64,000 bases of DNA from an uncultured Eubacteriales bacterium (GCA_902795135.1 CADBJW010000008.1:31710-95709); one strand, 5' to 3'; counted from the stretch's first letter, positions 55,489 through 64,000 are shown. Notes: generated by a model from the letters alone, not told the origin. Made by a program: numbers and translations.

Positions 55489-56820
55489 ATGAGTAAAGTG
55501 AACGATTTGCTAAACGCATTGGCAGGAGGCCGTGCCTTATACGAAGAAATCATGCAGCGGGAAGGATGCTGTACCTATGAAGTACAGGAACTCTACCGCC
55601 CGGAAGGAAGGCGAAGTACCGCCTCAGAACAAGCAAAGGAATATGACCACGTGCTGGCTTCCGGGGACAATCTGGCCTATATGGAATATCTCCTGAAAAA
55701 AGGGAATATGGCCGGCAAGATTCAGATTATATATGTGGATCCGCCCTTCTTTACGAACAGCAAATACCAGGCGTCTGTCCGGCTGGAGTCGGCCAAACTC
55801 GGTAAATCGCCGGTAATCAAGACCGGCGCCTACGACGACCGTTGGGAATCCAGTATGGAACATTATCTGACCATGCTCACCGTACGGTTCTACATGATGA
55901 AAGATCTGCTGAGTGAGACCGGATGCATTTGGGTGCATCTGGACTGGCACGGCGCTCACTACGTTAAAATGCTACTGGATGAGATCTTCGGGGAATCCAA
56001 TTTTGTCAATGAAATCGCCTGGATGTATAAATCCGGCGGAGCCAGCAAGAGGAGTTTTGCGAGAAAACACGATACGCTTCTGTTCTACAGCAAAACCCAC
56101 AACTATAAATTTAACATCCTCAAAGAAAAGTCCTACAACCGGCAGTTTAAGCCATACCGGTTCAAAGGCGTGGAAGAATTCGAAGATGAGATCGGCTGGT
56201 ATACCCTCGTTAACATGAAGGATGTATGGAACATCGACATGGTAGGGCGGACCTCTTCAGAGCGAACCGGTTACGCCACCCAAAAGCCGGAAAAGCTCCT
56301 GGAACGAATCATTTATGCCTGCAGCGATGATGGGGATATTTGCGCCGACTTTTTCTCCGGATCCGGAACCTTAGGCGCCGTTTGTGATAAGACCAACCGG
56401 CGTTGGATCATGTGCGACGAGGGAGATGTGGCAACGTCGAGCCAGATTCTGCGTCTGAGCAATATTGAAAGAGCGGCACCCTTTGCAGTCGTGCGGGCCG
56501 ATACCCTGGCGGATGCCGAAAAGTTTGCCCGGTCAGCGGTTTCGTTTTCGGAGGAACTGGGCTGCCTGCGCATGACCGATTATAAACCGGACCGGTTTGA
56601 ACTCAACGTCAACGACCAGGACGTGGCGGCCAAGTACATCAGCGAAGACGGCACGTCCGCCATCAGCTTTTGGAGTGTGGATTACGACTATGACGGGAAG
56701 GTCCACCGGGCCGATGAAGTCGTTACCAAAAGCGATTTCTGTACTCTGAAAGAAGGAAAAACACACGTCATCGGTTACGATGTCTTTGGCAATAGATTTC
56801 AGTGGGGAAAGACGATATAA
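55489..56820 (+). CDS. Orphan beta-class DNA N6-adenine methyltransferase (type III Mod-like)
   Basis: A protein of 443 residues. Motif IV (VDPPFF, residues 83-88) comes before the SAM motif I (FFSGSGTLGAVC, about 287-298), the beta-class order. A target-recognition region lies between (about 160-260, with WMYKSGGASKRSFARKHD), and TGYATQKPEKLLERII precedes motif I. The last 110 residues (after RLSNIERA) are not recognised. There is no restriction (Res) gene next to it; neighbours are ygiQ and a HutD protein, and its codon use is like theirs, so it does not look newly acquired. Its role may be in DNA marking or regulation. GAGGAACG precedes the ATG. Confidence 0.85.
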   Translation: MSKVNDLLNALAGGRALYEEIMQREGCCTYEVQELYRPEGRRSTASEQAKEYDHVLASGDNLAYMEYLLKKGNMAGKIQIIYVDPPFFTNSKYQASVRLESAKLGKSPVIKTGAYDDRWESSMEHYLTMLTVRFYMMKDLLSETGCIWVHLDWHGAHYVKMLLDEIFGESNFVNEIAWMYKSGGASKRSFARKHDTLLFYSKTHNYKFNILKEKSYNRQFKPYRFKGVEEFEDEIGWYTLVNMKDVWNIDMVGRTSSERTGYATQKPEKLLERIIYACSDDGDICADFFSGSGTLGAVCDKTNRRWIMCDEGDVATSSQILRLSNIERAAPFAVVRADTLADAEKFARSAVSFSEELGCLRMTDYKPDRFELNVNDQDVAAKYISEDGTSAISFWSVDYDYDGKVHRADEVVTKSDFCTLKEGKTHVIGYDVFGNRFQWGKTI

Positions 56821-56821
56821 T
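56816..56821 (+). promoter_or_regulatory. TATAAT box six bases before the HutD-fusion start
   Basis: TATAAT, then AGAAAC and the ATG at 56828. It overlaps the methyltransferase stop codon. No TGn and only a weak -35 (TAGATT), so translation re-initiation after the upstream stop is an alternative. Confidence 0.35.
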
Positions 56822-56827
56822 AGAAAC

Positions 56828-57955
56828 ATGGAAAAGAAACTATACAAGCAGGAAAACTACAAAATAGGGCAGTGGTCCGGAGGCACGACGACAGAACTTG
56901 CCATCTATCCGGCCAATGCGGAGTATTTGGACCGGGACTTCATCTGGAGACTCAGCACGGCGGATTCGGATAAGGAGGAATCCTCCTTCACGAAACTCCC
57001 GGATTTTGACCGCATTCTCATGGTTCTGGAAGGACAGGTGGTGCTGGCTCATGGCGAGGAACGCACGGTCCAGCTGGGAGCCCTGGAGCAGGACAGCTTT
57101 GATGGAGCAATCAAAACCAAATGCTTCGGCAATCTCAAGCGGGATTACAACCTAATCATGCGCAAAGGCTGCAAAGGCCGCATGGAAATCCTCACCGCAG
57201 AGCAAAAGGGGCAGGAACTTTCCCTGACGGAGCGGACAAGCGCCGACAACGACGGATTGGGCGGTGAATGTGCATCCTACGGGTTTTATTGTCTCGAAGG
57301 ATATCTGGTGCTTTCCGTGGATGGCAATACGGAGATGATCAAAGAAGGACAGCAGATGATCGTGAACTGTCAACCGACGGAAGTTCCATCTTTTTCCCTG
57401 ATGGGAAGCGGCAAGTGCATCTTCACAGAAGTACTCTTTGAAAAGCAGGAGAGTTTTACGAAGGACGACGTTGCGGAAGAATCCCTGGAGAGTGATTTTA
57501 AGATGGCCGTTAAGATTTCCCTTGGAAACAATAAATGGACCAAGGTGATCCGAAAGGCAAAACGAACGGGAGACCTGTACGATCCGATCCTTCAGAAAAA
57601 GATAAAATTCTTGGACAAATTCATGCTGACCTTTATCGTATGGGCAATCGGAACGCTTCTGTGCAGCTGTCTGGTGCTGGTTGGCGTGAGCACGGCAGCC
57701 GTATTCGGCATCGTGGCCTTGTTTACGATTCTGCATATCTTCCTGCTCCGACCGCTGATCTATATGGCGGTGTTGCCAAAGCCAATCGCGGCCCACGTCA
57801 AGAAGCAATCGGAGCTTAACAAGTACGAACAGCAGCTTTTTGATGAGCAGCTGGATTATGACGAGCGTCAGGAAAAGCTGATGCATAAATACCGAGACCG
57901 TAGTGGGGAGCAGTATGAAGGCCGTAAGGACTTCCTGCGAAAACTGAACAAATAG
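56828..57955 (+). CDS. HutD/Ves-type cupin fused to a two-TM domain
   Basis: A protein of 375 residues. Residues 1 to about 200 are a HutD/Ves-type double cupin: YKIGQWSGGTTTELAIYP, DFIWRLSTADSDKEESSFTKL, FDRILMVLEGQVVLAHG, and a final SGKCIFTEVLF. After a charged linker there are two membrane segments (about residues 270-291 and 296-315) and a charged coiled-coil tail with Glu, Gln and Lys. HutD is usually about 190 residues, standing alone near histidine-use genes; none are here. The start gives the canonical HutD N-terminus and has no Shine-Dalgarno. It is 7 bases after the methyltransferase stop. Confidence 0.75.
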   Translation: MEKKLYKQENYKIGQWSGGTTTELAIYPANAEYLDRDFIWRLSTADSDKEESSFTKLPDFDRILMVLEGQVVLAHGEERTVQLGALEQDSFDGAIKTKCFGNLKRDYNLIMRKGCKGRMEILTAEQKGQELSLTERTSADNDGLGGECASYGFYCLEGYLVLSVDGNTEMIKEGQQMIVNCQPTEVPSFSLMGSGKCIFTEVLFEKQESFTKDDVAEESLESDFKMAVKISLGNNKWTKVIRKAKRTGDLYDPILQKKIKFLDKFMLTFIVWAIGTLLCSCLVLVGVSTAAVFGIVALFTILHIFLLRPLIYMAVLPKPIAAHVKKQSELNKYEQQLFDEQLDYDERQEKLMHKYRDRSGEQYEGRKDFLRKLNK

Positions 57956-57965
57956 AGACTGGAAT

Positions 57966-59102
57966 ATGAAGACAGAATTGATTGCAACCGCAACCTTTGG
58001 TCTGGAAGCCGTCGTGCGCAGGCAGATCGAAGCGTTGGGGTATGACATTATAAAAACGGAAGACGGTAAAGTAACCTTTGCCGGAGATGAGGAAGCCATC
58101 GTCAAGGCCAATTTATGGCTCAGAAGTGCCGACCGGGTCCTTCTGAAAATGGCGGAATTCAAGGCGACGACCTTTGAGGAGCTCTTTCAGCAGACCAATA
58201 CAATCTATTGGGAGCGGCTCATTCCTCTTGACGGCAGGTTTACCGTAACATGTTCTACTGTAAAGTCCAAGCTGCACCATCCGCCATCGATCCAAAGCAT
58301 CGCCAAGAAGGCTATCGTGGAGCGGATGAAGCTGGCCTATGGCTTTGAACGGTTCAAAGAGACCGGCGCCGATTACACGGTCAAAGTCACGATCTTAAAA
58401 GACCGCGTGACCCTGACGGTGGACACGACCGGTCCGGGACTCCACAAGCGGGGATACCGGGTTTCGGACGTGGAAGCACCGATCAAGGAAACCCTGGCGG
58501 CCGCATTGATCGAACTCAGCTTTTGGAATCGTGACCGTGTTTTGATCGATCCTTGTTGCGGCAGCGGAACGATCCCTATTGAAGCGGCGCTGATTGCGGC
58601 CAACATCGCACCGGGGCTGAATCGGAAGTTTGTTTCCGAAGACTGGGGATATATCCCCAAGGACATCTGGAAGAAGGCCCGCCGGGAGGCCTTTGATGCG
58701 ATCATTCCGGCGGACGAGGTAAAGGGCAGGATCATTGCCCGGGACATTGACTCCAGAGCGGTCAAGGCGGCTCGTGAGAATGCGGCGGAAGCAGGGGTCG
58801 AAGAATACCTGGAAATCGCCCGGGGCGATATCGCACGGTTTGATGGCAACGGTCTGCAGAACAATGCGGTGATTGTCACCAATCTGCCTTACGGCGTTCG
58901 AATCGGATCCGATGCGGAAATCAGCAAGATCTATAATGCCCTCAAAGGCCTTTGCAAAAGCCATCCGGCCTGGTCCGTGTTCGCGATCACATCCGATAAA
59001 GAAATGGAAGCGGCCATGGGGCGCAAGGCCAACCGGCGCAGAAAGCTGTATAACGGCAATATCGAAACGACCTATTATCAGTTTCATGGAGTGAAACCTT
59101 GA
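57966..59102 (+). CDS. THUMP-domain RNA methyltransferase (RlmL/YpsC-like)
   Basis: A protein of 378 residues. N-terminal THUMP domain (about 40-155), then a Rossmann methylase: LIDPCCGSGTIPIEAALIAANIAPG is the SAM loop, and IVTNLPYGVRIG is the catalytic NPPY-type motif (here NLPY) seen in RlmL. The domain also has RKFVSEDWGYIPKDIW. It would methylate 23S rRNA guanine (m2G2445) like RlmL N-terminal domains. ACTGGAAT precedes the ATG. Its TGA overlaps the TTG start of the next gene. Confidence 0.9.
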   Translation: MKTELIATATFGLEAVVRRQIEALGYDIIKTEDGKVTFAGDEEAIVKANLWLRSADRVLLKMAEFKATTFEELFQQTNTIYWERLIPLDGRFTVTCSTVKSKLHHPPSIQSIAKKAIVERMKLAYGFERFKETGADYTVKVTILKDRVTLTVDTTGPGLHKRGYRVSDVEAPIKETLAAALIELSFWNRDRVLIDPCCGSGTIPIEAALIAANIAPGLNRKFVSEDWGYIPKDIWKKARREAFDAIIPADEVKGRIIARDIDSRAVKAARENAAEAGVEEYLEIARGDIARFDGNGLQNNAVIVTNLPYGVRIGSDAEISKIYNALKGLCKSHPAWSVFAITSDKEMEAAMGRKANRRRKLYNGNIETTYYQFHGVKP

Positions 59103-60577
59103 AAATACATATCGATAAAGAGAAAAAAGTACCGGTCTATTTGCAGATCGTGGGACAGATCCGGGAGCATATCTTTGACGGAACCATTGCCAGCGGATAC
59201 ACGCTGCCGTCAGAGCGGCTTTTGGCGGCAGAACTTGGTGTTCACCGAAATACGGTGTCCAAGGCCTACCACGAATTACGTGCAGAGGGGCTGGTTTTTT
59301 CATACCATGGCAAGGGATACCGGGTGGCGATCGATGAAGACTCGGAACCGGCGAATCTGCAGCAGGACGTTCCGCGAAAGCCGGTCAACTGGGAAGGCAT
59401 TATGAAGGATGAGTACGCCGTATTGGAAAGCGAATTCGATAAGCTCTACAGCAAAAGCTTTGATGGCGGCGTGATTTCATTTGGCGGCGGGGTTGCCGGG
59501 CGCGAGCCATATCCGCCGGAAGAAGTTGCCGGCATGTTCGAGAAAATCTTTAAGGAGGGAAGGGAAAAGGCTTACTTTTACTCTCCTTACCGCGGGGACC
59601 TGCAGCTGAGAAAGCAGATCGCTCTATTTCTGGCAGGCAAAGGCATTAAAGCCGATGCGAGCCAAATTCAGATTTTCAGCGAAAACAACCAGTCACTGGA
59701 TTTTATCTTGAATCTCATGTTAAAACCGGGGGACAAAGTGCTGATGGAGGAGGCGACTTCACCGGACGTGTTCCGTACCTTTGAAGTGGCCGGCGTGGAG
59801 CTGATCAGTGCGCCCATGGATCAAAACGGAATGATCTGCGAAAATCTGGAAAACGTCATCGAAGGGGAAAAACCTGCCTTTATCTACGTGGGCTCCAGTT
59901 TCAATAATCCAACGGGAACCGTTCTGACCCTTGAACGGAGACGAAAGCTTTTGGAACTGTCCTACAAATACCGGATCCCGATTATCGAAGAGGACGAAGC
60001 CTCGGAACTGTATTACGATGTCAAGCCGGTGCCGTCGATCAAATCCATGGATCCCGGCAACAACGTGATCTATATGTATTCCTTCTCCCTGACCATGATG
60101 CCCGGAGCAGGGGTGTCCTTCGTGGTTGCGGATAAGTCGATCACGGAGCGGTTTAGCGACATGTTTTCCCTGCGGGTGGCAAGCCCGGACTGGTCAGCCC
60201 AGATGCTGACCCTGGAATACATGAAGACCGGCCAGTTTTTTGAACGGCTTGATGCGTTCCGGGATCTGTACCGTAAGAAACGGGATCTCATGTGCTCCCT
60301 GATCGATGCCTTTGCACAGAAATACGGGTTGGACTATCAGGTTCCGGACGGGGGCGTGTATCTTTGGATCAAACTGCCGCCCGGATGGAGCGCACGAAGC
60401 CTTTTGCGGGAAACGCAGAAGCGGGGCATGACCTTTATGCCGGGGCATTTGTTCTATACGAAGCCGTCCCGCGGAAACGATCATATCCGTCTCAACTATT
60501 CCTATCCCACGGAGCAGCAGATCCGCGACGGGGTTAAAATACTGGAAGATGCACTGGCACATAAAAAAACAGACTGA
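59099..60577 (+). CDS. MocR/PdxR-type GntR regulator with a substituted PLP lysine
   Basis: A protein of 492 residues. Residues 1-75 are a GntR winged helix (VPVYLQIVGQIREHIFDGTI, then LPSERLLAAELGVHRNTVSKAY). The rest is an aminotransferase fold: FGGGVAGREPYPPEE, the YRGDLQLRKQIALFLAGKGI segment, NNPTGTVLTLERRRKLLELS, and a C-terminal IRLNYSYP arginine. In MocR proteins the Schiff-base Lys lies in SFSKT; here it is SFSLT (Leu331, codon 60089-60091), and the usual EDDY before it is EDEA. PLP would not bind covalently. The start is TTG at 59099, with GGAGTG before it and its first bases overlapping the upstream TGA. It lies next to arcBAC, a possible target. Confidence 0.85.
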   Translation: MKIHIDKEKKVPVYLQIVGQIREHIFDGTIASGYTLPSERLLAAELGVHRNTVSKAYHELRAEGLVFSYHGKGYRVAIDEDSEPANLQQDVPRKPVNWEGIMKDEYAVLESEFDKLYSKSFDGGVISFGGGVAGREPYPPEEVAGMFEKIFKEGREKAYFYSPYRGDLQLRKQIALFLAGKGIKADASQIQIFSENNQSLDFILNLMLKPGDKVLMEEATSPDVFRTFEVAGVELISAPMDQNGMICENLENVIEGEKPAFIYVGSSFNNPTGTVLTLERRRKLLELSYKYRIPIIEEDEASELYYDVKPVPSIKSMDPGNNVIYMYSFSLTMMPGAGVSFVVADKSITERFSDMFSLRVASPDWSAQMLTLEYMKTGQFFERLDAFRDLYRKKRDLMCSLIDAFAQKYGLDYQVPDGGVYLWIKLPPGWSARSLLRETQKRGMTFMPGHLFYTKPSRGNDHIRLNYSYPTEQQIRDGVKILEDALAHKKTD

Positions 60578-60613
60578 CTGGCACTTGATTACAGGTGCCA
60601 GTATTTATATAGT
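60577..60613 (+). promoter_or_regulatory. arcBAC promoter bracketed by a perfect inverted repeat
   Basis: ACTGGCAC (60577-60584) and GTGCCAGT (60595-60602) flank TTGATT (60585-60590), which is 17 bases from TATAGT (60608-60613). The repeat could be an operator covering the -35 box, or a hairpin for the end of the MocR gene; there is no T-run. Confidence 0.5.
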
Positions 60614-60674
60614 TAAGGCAACAAATCAAGAGCGTTATTTTTAGAGAATAGAAATTGAAAAGGAGATTATCATT

Positions 60675-61673
60675 ATGGCTGTTAATTTGAAAGGTAGAAG
60701 TTTTCTCACACTGATGGATTTTACACCGGAAGAAATCAGATACATGCTGGATCTGGCACACGATCTGAAAGCTAAGAAGAGAGCCGGCATTCTGGGCGAA
60801 ACCATGAAGGGCAAGAACGTTGTTCTTCTGTTCGAGAAGACTTCCACAAGAACGAGATGTGCTTTCGAAACAGGTGCTCTGGAAGAAGGCGCACATGTTA
60901 CATTCCTGGACAGCAAGTCCTCACAGATGGGCAAGAAGGAATCTCTGGAAGATACAGCGAAGGTACTGGGCAGATTCTATGATGGAATCGAATACAGAGG
61001 CTATGACCAGAAGGTCGTTGAAGACCTGGCAAAGTATGCAGGCGTTCCTGTATGGAATGGTCTGACTGACGTTGACCACCCGACTCAGATTCTGGCTGAC
61101 CTGCTCACCATCGAAGAACACGTTGCAAAACCGCTGAGAGACTGCAAGGTTGTTTTCGTTGGTGACGTTAGAAACAACATGGCTTATGCATGGATGTATG
61201 GATGCGCGAAGATGGGAATGCACTTCGTAGCATATGGTCCGGCAGAACTGTGCGAACAGGTTGACGCTGACGTCGTTGCAAGAGCAAAGGCTGTTGCAGA
61301 AGAAACCGGCGCCGTAATCGAAGTTCGCTCCGACGTTGAAGCCATTCAGGGCGCAGACGTTCTTTACACAGACATTTGGGCTTCCATGGGTGAAGAAGAC
61401 CAGATTCCGGAAAGAGTTAGAATGCTGACTCCTTACAGAGTTGACGAAGCAATGATTCAGGCAACTGGAAACGACAACGTAATCTTCATGCACTGCCTGC
61501 CATCCTTCCACGACTTTGAAACAACCATGGCAAAGAGCCAGATGGAACTGGGATACGACATCCGCGAGGTTACCGACGAAGTATTCAGAAGCAGACACTC
61601 CAAGGTATTTGACGAAGCAGAAAACAGAATGCACACGATCAAAGCCGTTATGGTTGCTACCATCGGCAGATAA
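60675..61673 (+). CDS. arcB: Ornithine carbamoyltransferase, catabolic
   Basis: A protein of 332 residues. In the arginine deiminase pathway it phosphorolyses citrulline to ornithine and carbamoyl phosphate. Seen: [20 protein letters not shown] (carbamoyl-phosphate site), [44 protein letters not shown] and [10 protein letters not shown]. The 330-residue length and neighbours arcA and arcC support the catabolic form over anabolic ArgF. AAAAGGAG precedes the ATG. Codon use is that of highly expressed genes (AGA for Arg). Confidence 0.95.
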   Translation: MAVNLKGRSFLTLMDFTPEEIRYMLDLAHDLKAKKRAGILGETMKGKNVVLLFEKTSTRTRCAFETGALEEGAHVTFLDSKSSQMGKKESLEDTAKVLGRFYDGIEYRGYDQKVVEDLAKYAGVPVWNGLTDVDHPTQILADLLTIEEHVAKPLRDCKVVFVGDVRNNMAYAWMYGCAKMGMHFVAYGPAELCEQVDADVVARAKAVAEETGAVIEVRSDVEAIQGADVLYTDIWASMGEEDQIPERVRMLTPYRVDEAMIQATGNDNVIFMHCLPSFHDFETTMAKSQMELGYDIREVTDEVFRSRHSKVFDEAENRMHTIKAVMVATIGR

Positions 61674-61714
61674 TCAAAGCCTTTGCTTGAAAAACAATAT
61701 TCAGGAGGTAAGAA

Positions 61715-62935
61715 ATGATACCTGGAATCCATAATTATTCGGAAATCGGCAAACTGAACAAGGTACTGCTGCACAGACCAGGTCTGGAGCTGGAAGCACT
61801 GACGCCGGCTACGATGGAACGCCTTCTTTTTGACGACATTCCGTACCTGAAGGTGGCACAGCAGGAACACGACAGATTTGCGGAAGTATTAAGAGAAAAT
61901 GGTGTTGAAGTTATCTATTACGTGGAAGAAACAGCAAAAGCTCTGTCCACGCCACAGCTTCAGCAGCAGCTCATCGAGGAGTTCCTCGATCTTTCACTGA
62001 TTACTTCAAAAGGCATGAGAGAAAGCCTGATTTCTTATCTGATGACCTTTGACCCAAAGGAAATGGTTGCGAAGCTGATCGCCGGCATTAAGAAGAATGA
62101 AGTTCCTTCTGAGGAAGTACATTCTCTCATGGACGTGATTCACGATGACTATCCGTACATTTCAGATCCGATGCCGAACCTGTATTTCACCAGAGACCCG
62201 GGTGCATGTGTAGGCAATGGAATCAACATTCACCATATGCATACCCAGGAAAGAAGAAGAGAATCTCTGCTTCTGAGATACATGTTTAAGCACAATCGTG
62301 ATTTCGCGACGGAAGAAAACAAGCAGTGGTATGACCTGACAGAGGATTACTCCATTGAAGGCGGCGACGTACTGGTTCTTTCCAAGGATATGGTTGCCAT
62401 CGGTCTTTCCCAGAGAACGACCATCGCCGGAATCGAGTGCTTTGCCAGAAACCTGCTTTCCAATTCCACGTTCAAGAAGGTTCTCGTATTTGATATTCCT
62501 AAGACAAGAGCCTTCATGCATCTGGATACAGTTTTCACTATGGTGGACTACGATAAGTTTACGATCCATCCTGAAATCGAAGGGCCTCTGGGTGTATATG
62601 AAATCACTCTGGGCAAAGGCAATGAACTGAAGTTCAACGCCATGAAGGATGAACTGCAGAACATTCTGGCACTGGAACTGGGACTTCCTGCCGTTGACCT
62701 GATTCGCTGCGGCGGCGGAGATCTGCTGGCTGCACAGAGAGAACAGTGGAACGATGGTTCCAATACCCTTTGCATTGCTCCTGGTACGGTTGTGACCTAC
62801 GAAAGAAATTATGTATCCAACGAGCTTCTCGACAAGAAGGGCGTCAAGGTTCTTTCCATTCCGAGTGCGGAACTTTCCAGAGGAAGAGGCGGCCCAAGAT
62901 GCATGAGCTGTCCGGTTAACAGAGTTGATTTATAA
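61715..62935 (+). CDS. arcA: Arginine deiminase
   Basis: A protein of 406 residues. It hydrolyses arginine to citrulline and ammonia. Seen: SEIGKLNKVLLHRPGLELE, YFTRDPGACVGNGINIHHM, IEGGDVLVLSKDMVAIGLSQRT with the conserved Glu and Asp, and the C-terminal GRGGPRCMSCPV with the catalytic Cys. Full length. CAGGAGG precedes the ATG. Second gene of arcBAC; the order B-A-C differs from the more common A-B-C. Confidence 0.96.
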   Translation: MIPGIHNYSEIGKLNKVLLHRPGLELEALTPATMERLLFDDIPYLKVAQQEHDRFAEVLRENGVEVIYYVEETAKALSTPQLQQQLIEEFLDLSLITSKGMRESLISYLMTFDPKEMVAKLIAGIKKNEVPSEEVHSLMDVIHDDYPYISDPMPNLYFTRDPGACVGNGINIHHMHTQERRRESLLLRYMFKHNRDFATEENKQWYDLTEDYSIEGGDVLVLSKDMVAIGLSQRTTIAGIECFARNLLSNSTFKKVLVFDIPKTRAFMHLDTVFTMVDYDKFTIHPEIEGPLGVYEITLGKGNELKFNAMKDELQNILALELGLPAVDLIRCGGGDLLAAQREQWNDGSNTLCIAPGTVVTYERNYVSNELLDKKGVKVLSIPSAELSRGRGGPRCMSCPVNRVDL

Positions 62936-62948
62936 GGAGAATATATAG

Positions 62949-63902
62949 ATGACAGAGAAAAAAGGTAAAATCGTAATCGCGCTGGGCGGAAACGCACTGC
63001 AGTCAGGCAAAGGCCCTGCAACGGCAGAAGCTCAGCTGGATGTTGTAAAGCAGACTTGTGAGCACGTTGCAGAAATCAGCGGCATGGGATATGAGATCGC
63101 TGTTGTTCACGGCAATGGCCCTCAGGTAGGACGCATTGTTATGGCATCGGAAGCGGCGAAGGATGTTACGCCTGCTATGCCGTTTGATGTATGCGGTGCA
63201 ATGTCACAGGGATATATCGGTTATCATATCCAGCAGTGCCTGACTTATGCACTGAACAAGATGAACCGGGACATTCCGGTCGTTACCATTGCGACACAGA
63301 TGATCGTTGATGAAAAGGACCCTGCATTCCAGAACCCGACAAAGCCAATCGGCCCATTCTATTCCGAAGAAGAAGCAAAGGCTTTGCAGGATGAAAAGGG
63401 CTGGGTGATGAAGGAAGACGCCGGAAGAGGCTGGAGAAGAGTCGTTCCTTCACCAAAGCCGCTGCGCATCGTTGAAATCGATGCAGTGGACCAGCTTTGG
63501 GACAACACGATCGTAATTACATGCGGAGGAGGCGGCATTCCGGTTCTCGAAAAGATGGATGGACATCTGGAAGGCGTCGCTGCAGTAATCGATAAGGACT
63601 TTGCTGCGGAACTTCTGGCAGAAGATGTTGAAGCGGATATCCTTATGATTCTCACAGAAGTCGAAAAGGTTGCCATCAACTTCAATAAACCGGACCAGCA
63701 GGATCTGGATCACCTGACACTGATCGAAGCTGCAAAATATATCGAAGAGGGACAGTTCCCGGCTGGAAGCATGCTTCCGAAGGTAGAAGCAGGCATGAAG
63801 TTTGTAAGAATGTTCCCAAGCAAAAAAGCGATCATTACTTCGCTGGATAAAGCAGTGGAAGCTCTGAACGGGGAAACAGGAACGGTAATCACATTCAACT
63901 AA
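62949..63902 (+). CDS. arcC: Carbamate kinase
   Basis: A protein of 317 residues. It uses carbamoyl phosphate to make ATP, ammonia and CO2, the energy step of the pathway. Seen: IVIALGGNALQSGKGPA, VVHGNGPQVGRIVM, MPFDVCGAMSQGYIGYHIQQ and ITCGGGGIPVLE. It has a KEDAGRGWRRVVPSPKP segment and ends with KAVEALNGETGTVITF, all normal for ArcC. AAGGAG lies before the ATG. No arcD antiporter follows within the window; only 98 bases remain. Confidence 0.96.
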   Translation: MTEKKGKIVIALGGNALQSGKGPATAEAQLDVVKQTCEHVAEISGMGYEIAVVHGNGPQVGRIVMASEAAKDVTPAMPFDVCGAMSQGYIGYHIQQCLTYALNKMNRDIPVVTIATQMIVDEKDPAFQNPTKPIGPFYSEEEAKALQDEKGWVMKEDAGRGWRRVVPSPKPLRIVEIDAVDQLWDNTIVITCGGGGIPVLEKMDGHLEGVAAVIDKDFAAELLAEDVEADILMILTEVEKVAINFNKPDQQDLDHLTLIEAAKYIEEGQFPAGSMLPKVEAGMKFVRMFPSKKAIITSLDKAVEALNGETGTVITFN

Positions 63903-64000
63903 AAGAGGTGACTAGCTATTAAAAGTCAAGGTATTTTTGAAAGAATGAAAATGTAAAAAAGAGTATAGCAAATAAGCCCTTCAAGGCTGCTGCTTTGAAA
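63903..64000. other. Remaining 98 bases after arcC, no gene identified
   Basis: GAGGTG occurs just after the arcC stop and is followed by a short frame with no ATG nearby that closes at a TAA near 63954. TTCAAGG and TTTGAA near the window end could pair, but the window stops before any T-run. I cannot assign this stretch. Confidence 0.4.

Overview
This is a contiguous stretch of chromosome from an anaerobic, amino-acid-fermenting bacterium of the Clostridia. The evidence is pyruvate:ferredoxin oxidoreductase with NfnAB, an arginine deiminase operon, a CIRCE-controlled hrcA-grpE-dnaK-dnaJ operon that continues into prmA-rsmE-mtaB, an IspH-S1 fusion gene, and an argR-recN pair. A family-level assignment (for example Anaerovoracaceae) is only a guess. 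I see no rRNA, tRNA, CRISPR array, transposase or intact prophage. Nearly all the sequence is coding, and most gaps are short enough to hold only promoters and terminators.

Layout. 1-4.5 kb: a zinc-ribbon membrane protein (cut by the window edge), a drug/metabolite exporter, and a MoxR-type ATPase paired with a VWA metallopeptidase-like protein. 4.4-11.7 kb: a CaiB-type CoA transferase, tcdA, a small membrane protein, mtnA, a CpaE/TadZ-like protein with a broken P-loop, and a Kef-type antiporter. 11.9-19.0 kb: the central redox operon, comprising a soluble tandem RnfB-like polyferredoxin, nifJ and nfnAB. 19.1-26.0 kb: sfsA, a CDF cation exporter, a saccharopine dehydrogenase-like enzyme, a MATE exporter and an amino-acid permease. 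26.1-31.8 kb: rarA, the ispH-rpsA fusion, recN and argR. 32.0-37.9 kb: ruvCAB-queA-tgt-rlmD. 37.6-38.7 kb: a probable foreign segment with a phage-type adenine methylase. 38.9-44.2 kb: a NapH-like ferredoxin membrane protein, eutH and addA. 44.2-53.6 kb: the heat-shock operon and RNA/protein modification genes, then hinT, rpsU and yqeY. 53.6-60.6 kb: ygiQ, an orphan adenine methyltransferase, a HutD fusion, a THUMP RNA methylase and a MocR-type regulator. 60.7-63.9 kb: arcB-arcA-arcC.

How the genes fit together. Pyruvate oxidation reduces ferredoxin; NfnAB balances ferredoxin, NADH and NADPH; and the polyferredoxin at the head of the operon probably links these carriers. The arginine deiminase operon makes ATP from arginine, and argR is present to sense arginine. 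The protein-quality and DNA-repair genes are standard housekeeping clusters.

Most notable observations: (i) inside the ispH-rpsA fusion, a consensus-like promoter, a perfect Shine-Dalgarno and an in-frame ATG sit exactly at the domain junction; (ii) the redox operon begins with an anchorless double-RnfB; (iii) the MocR protein next to arcBAC has Leu where the PLP-binding Lys should be; (iv) three genes have a -10 box exactly six bases before their ATG, suggesting leaderless mRNAs; (v) the rlmD 3' end looks like an integration scar.
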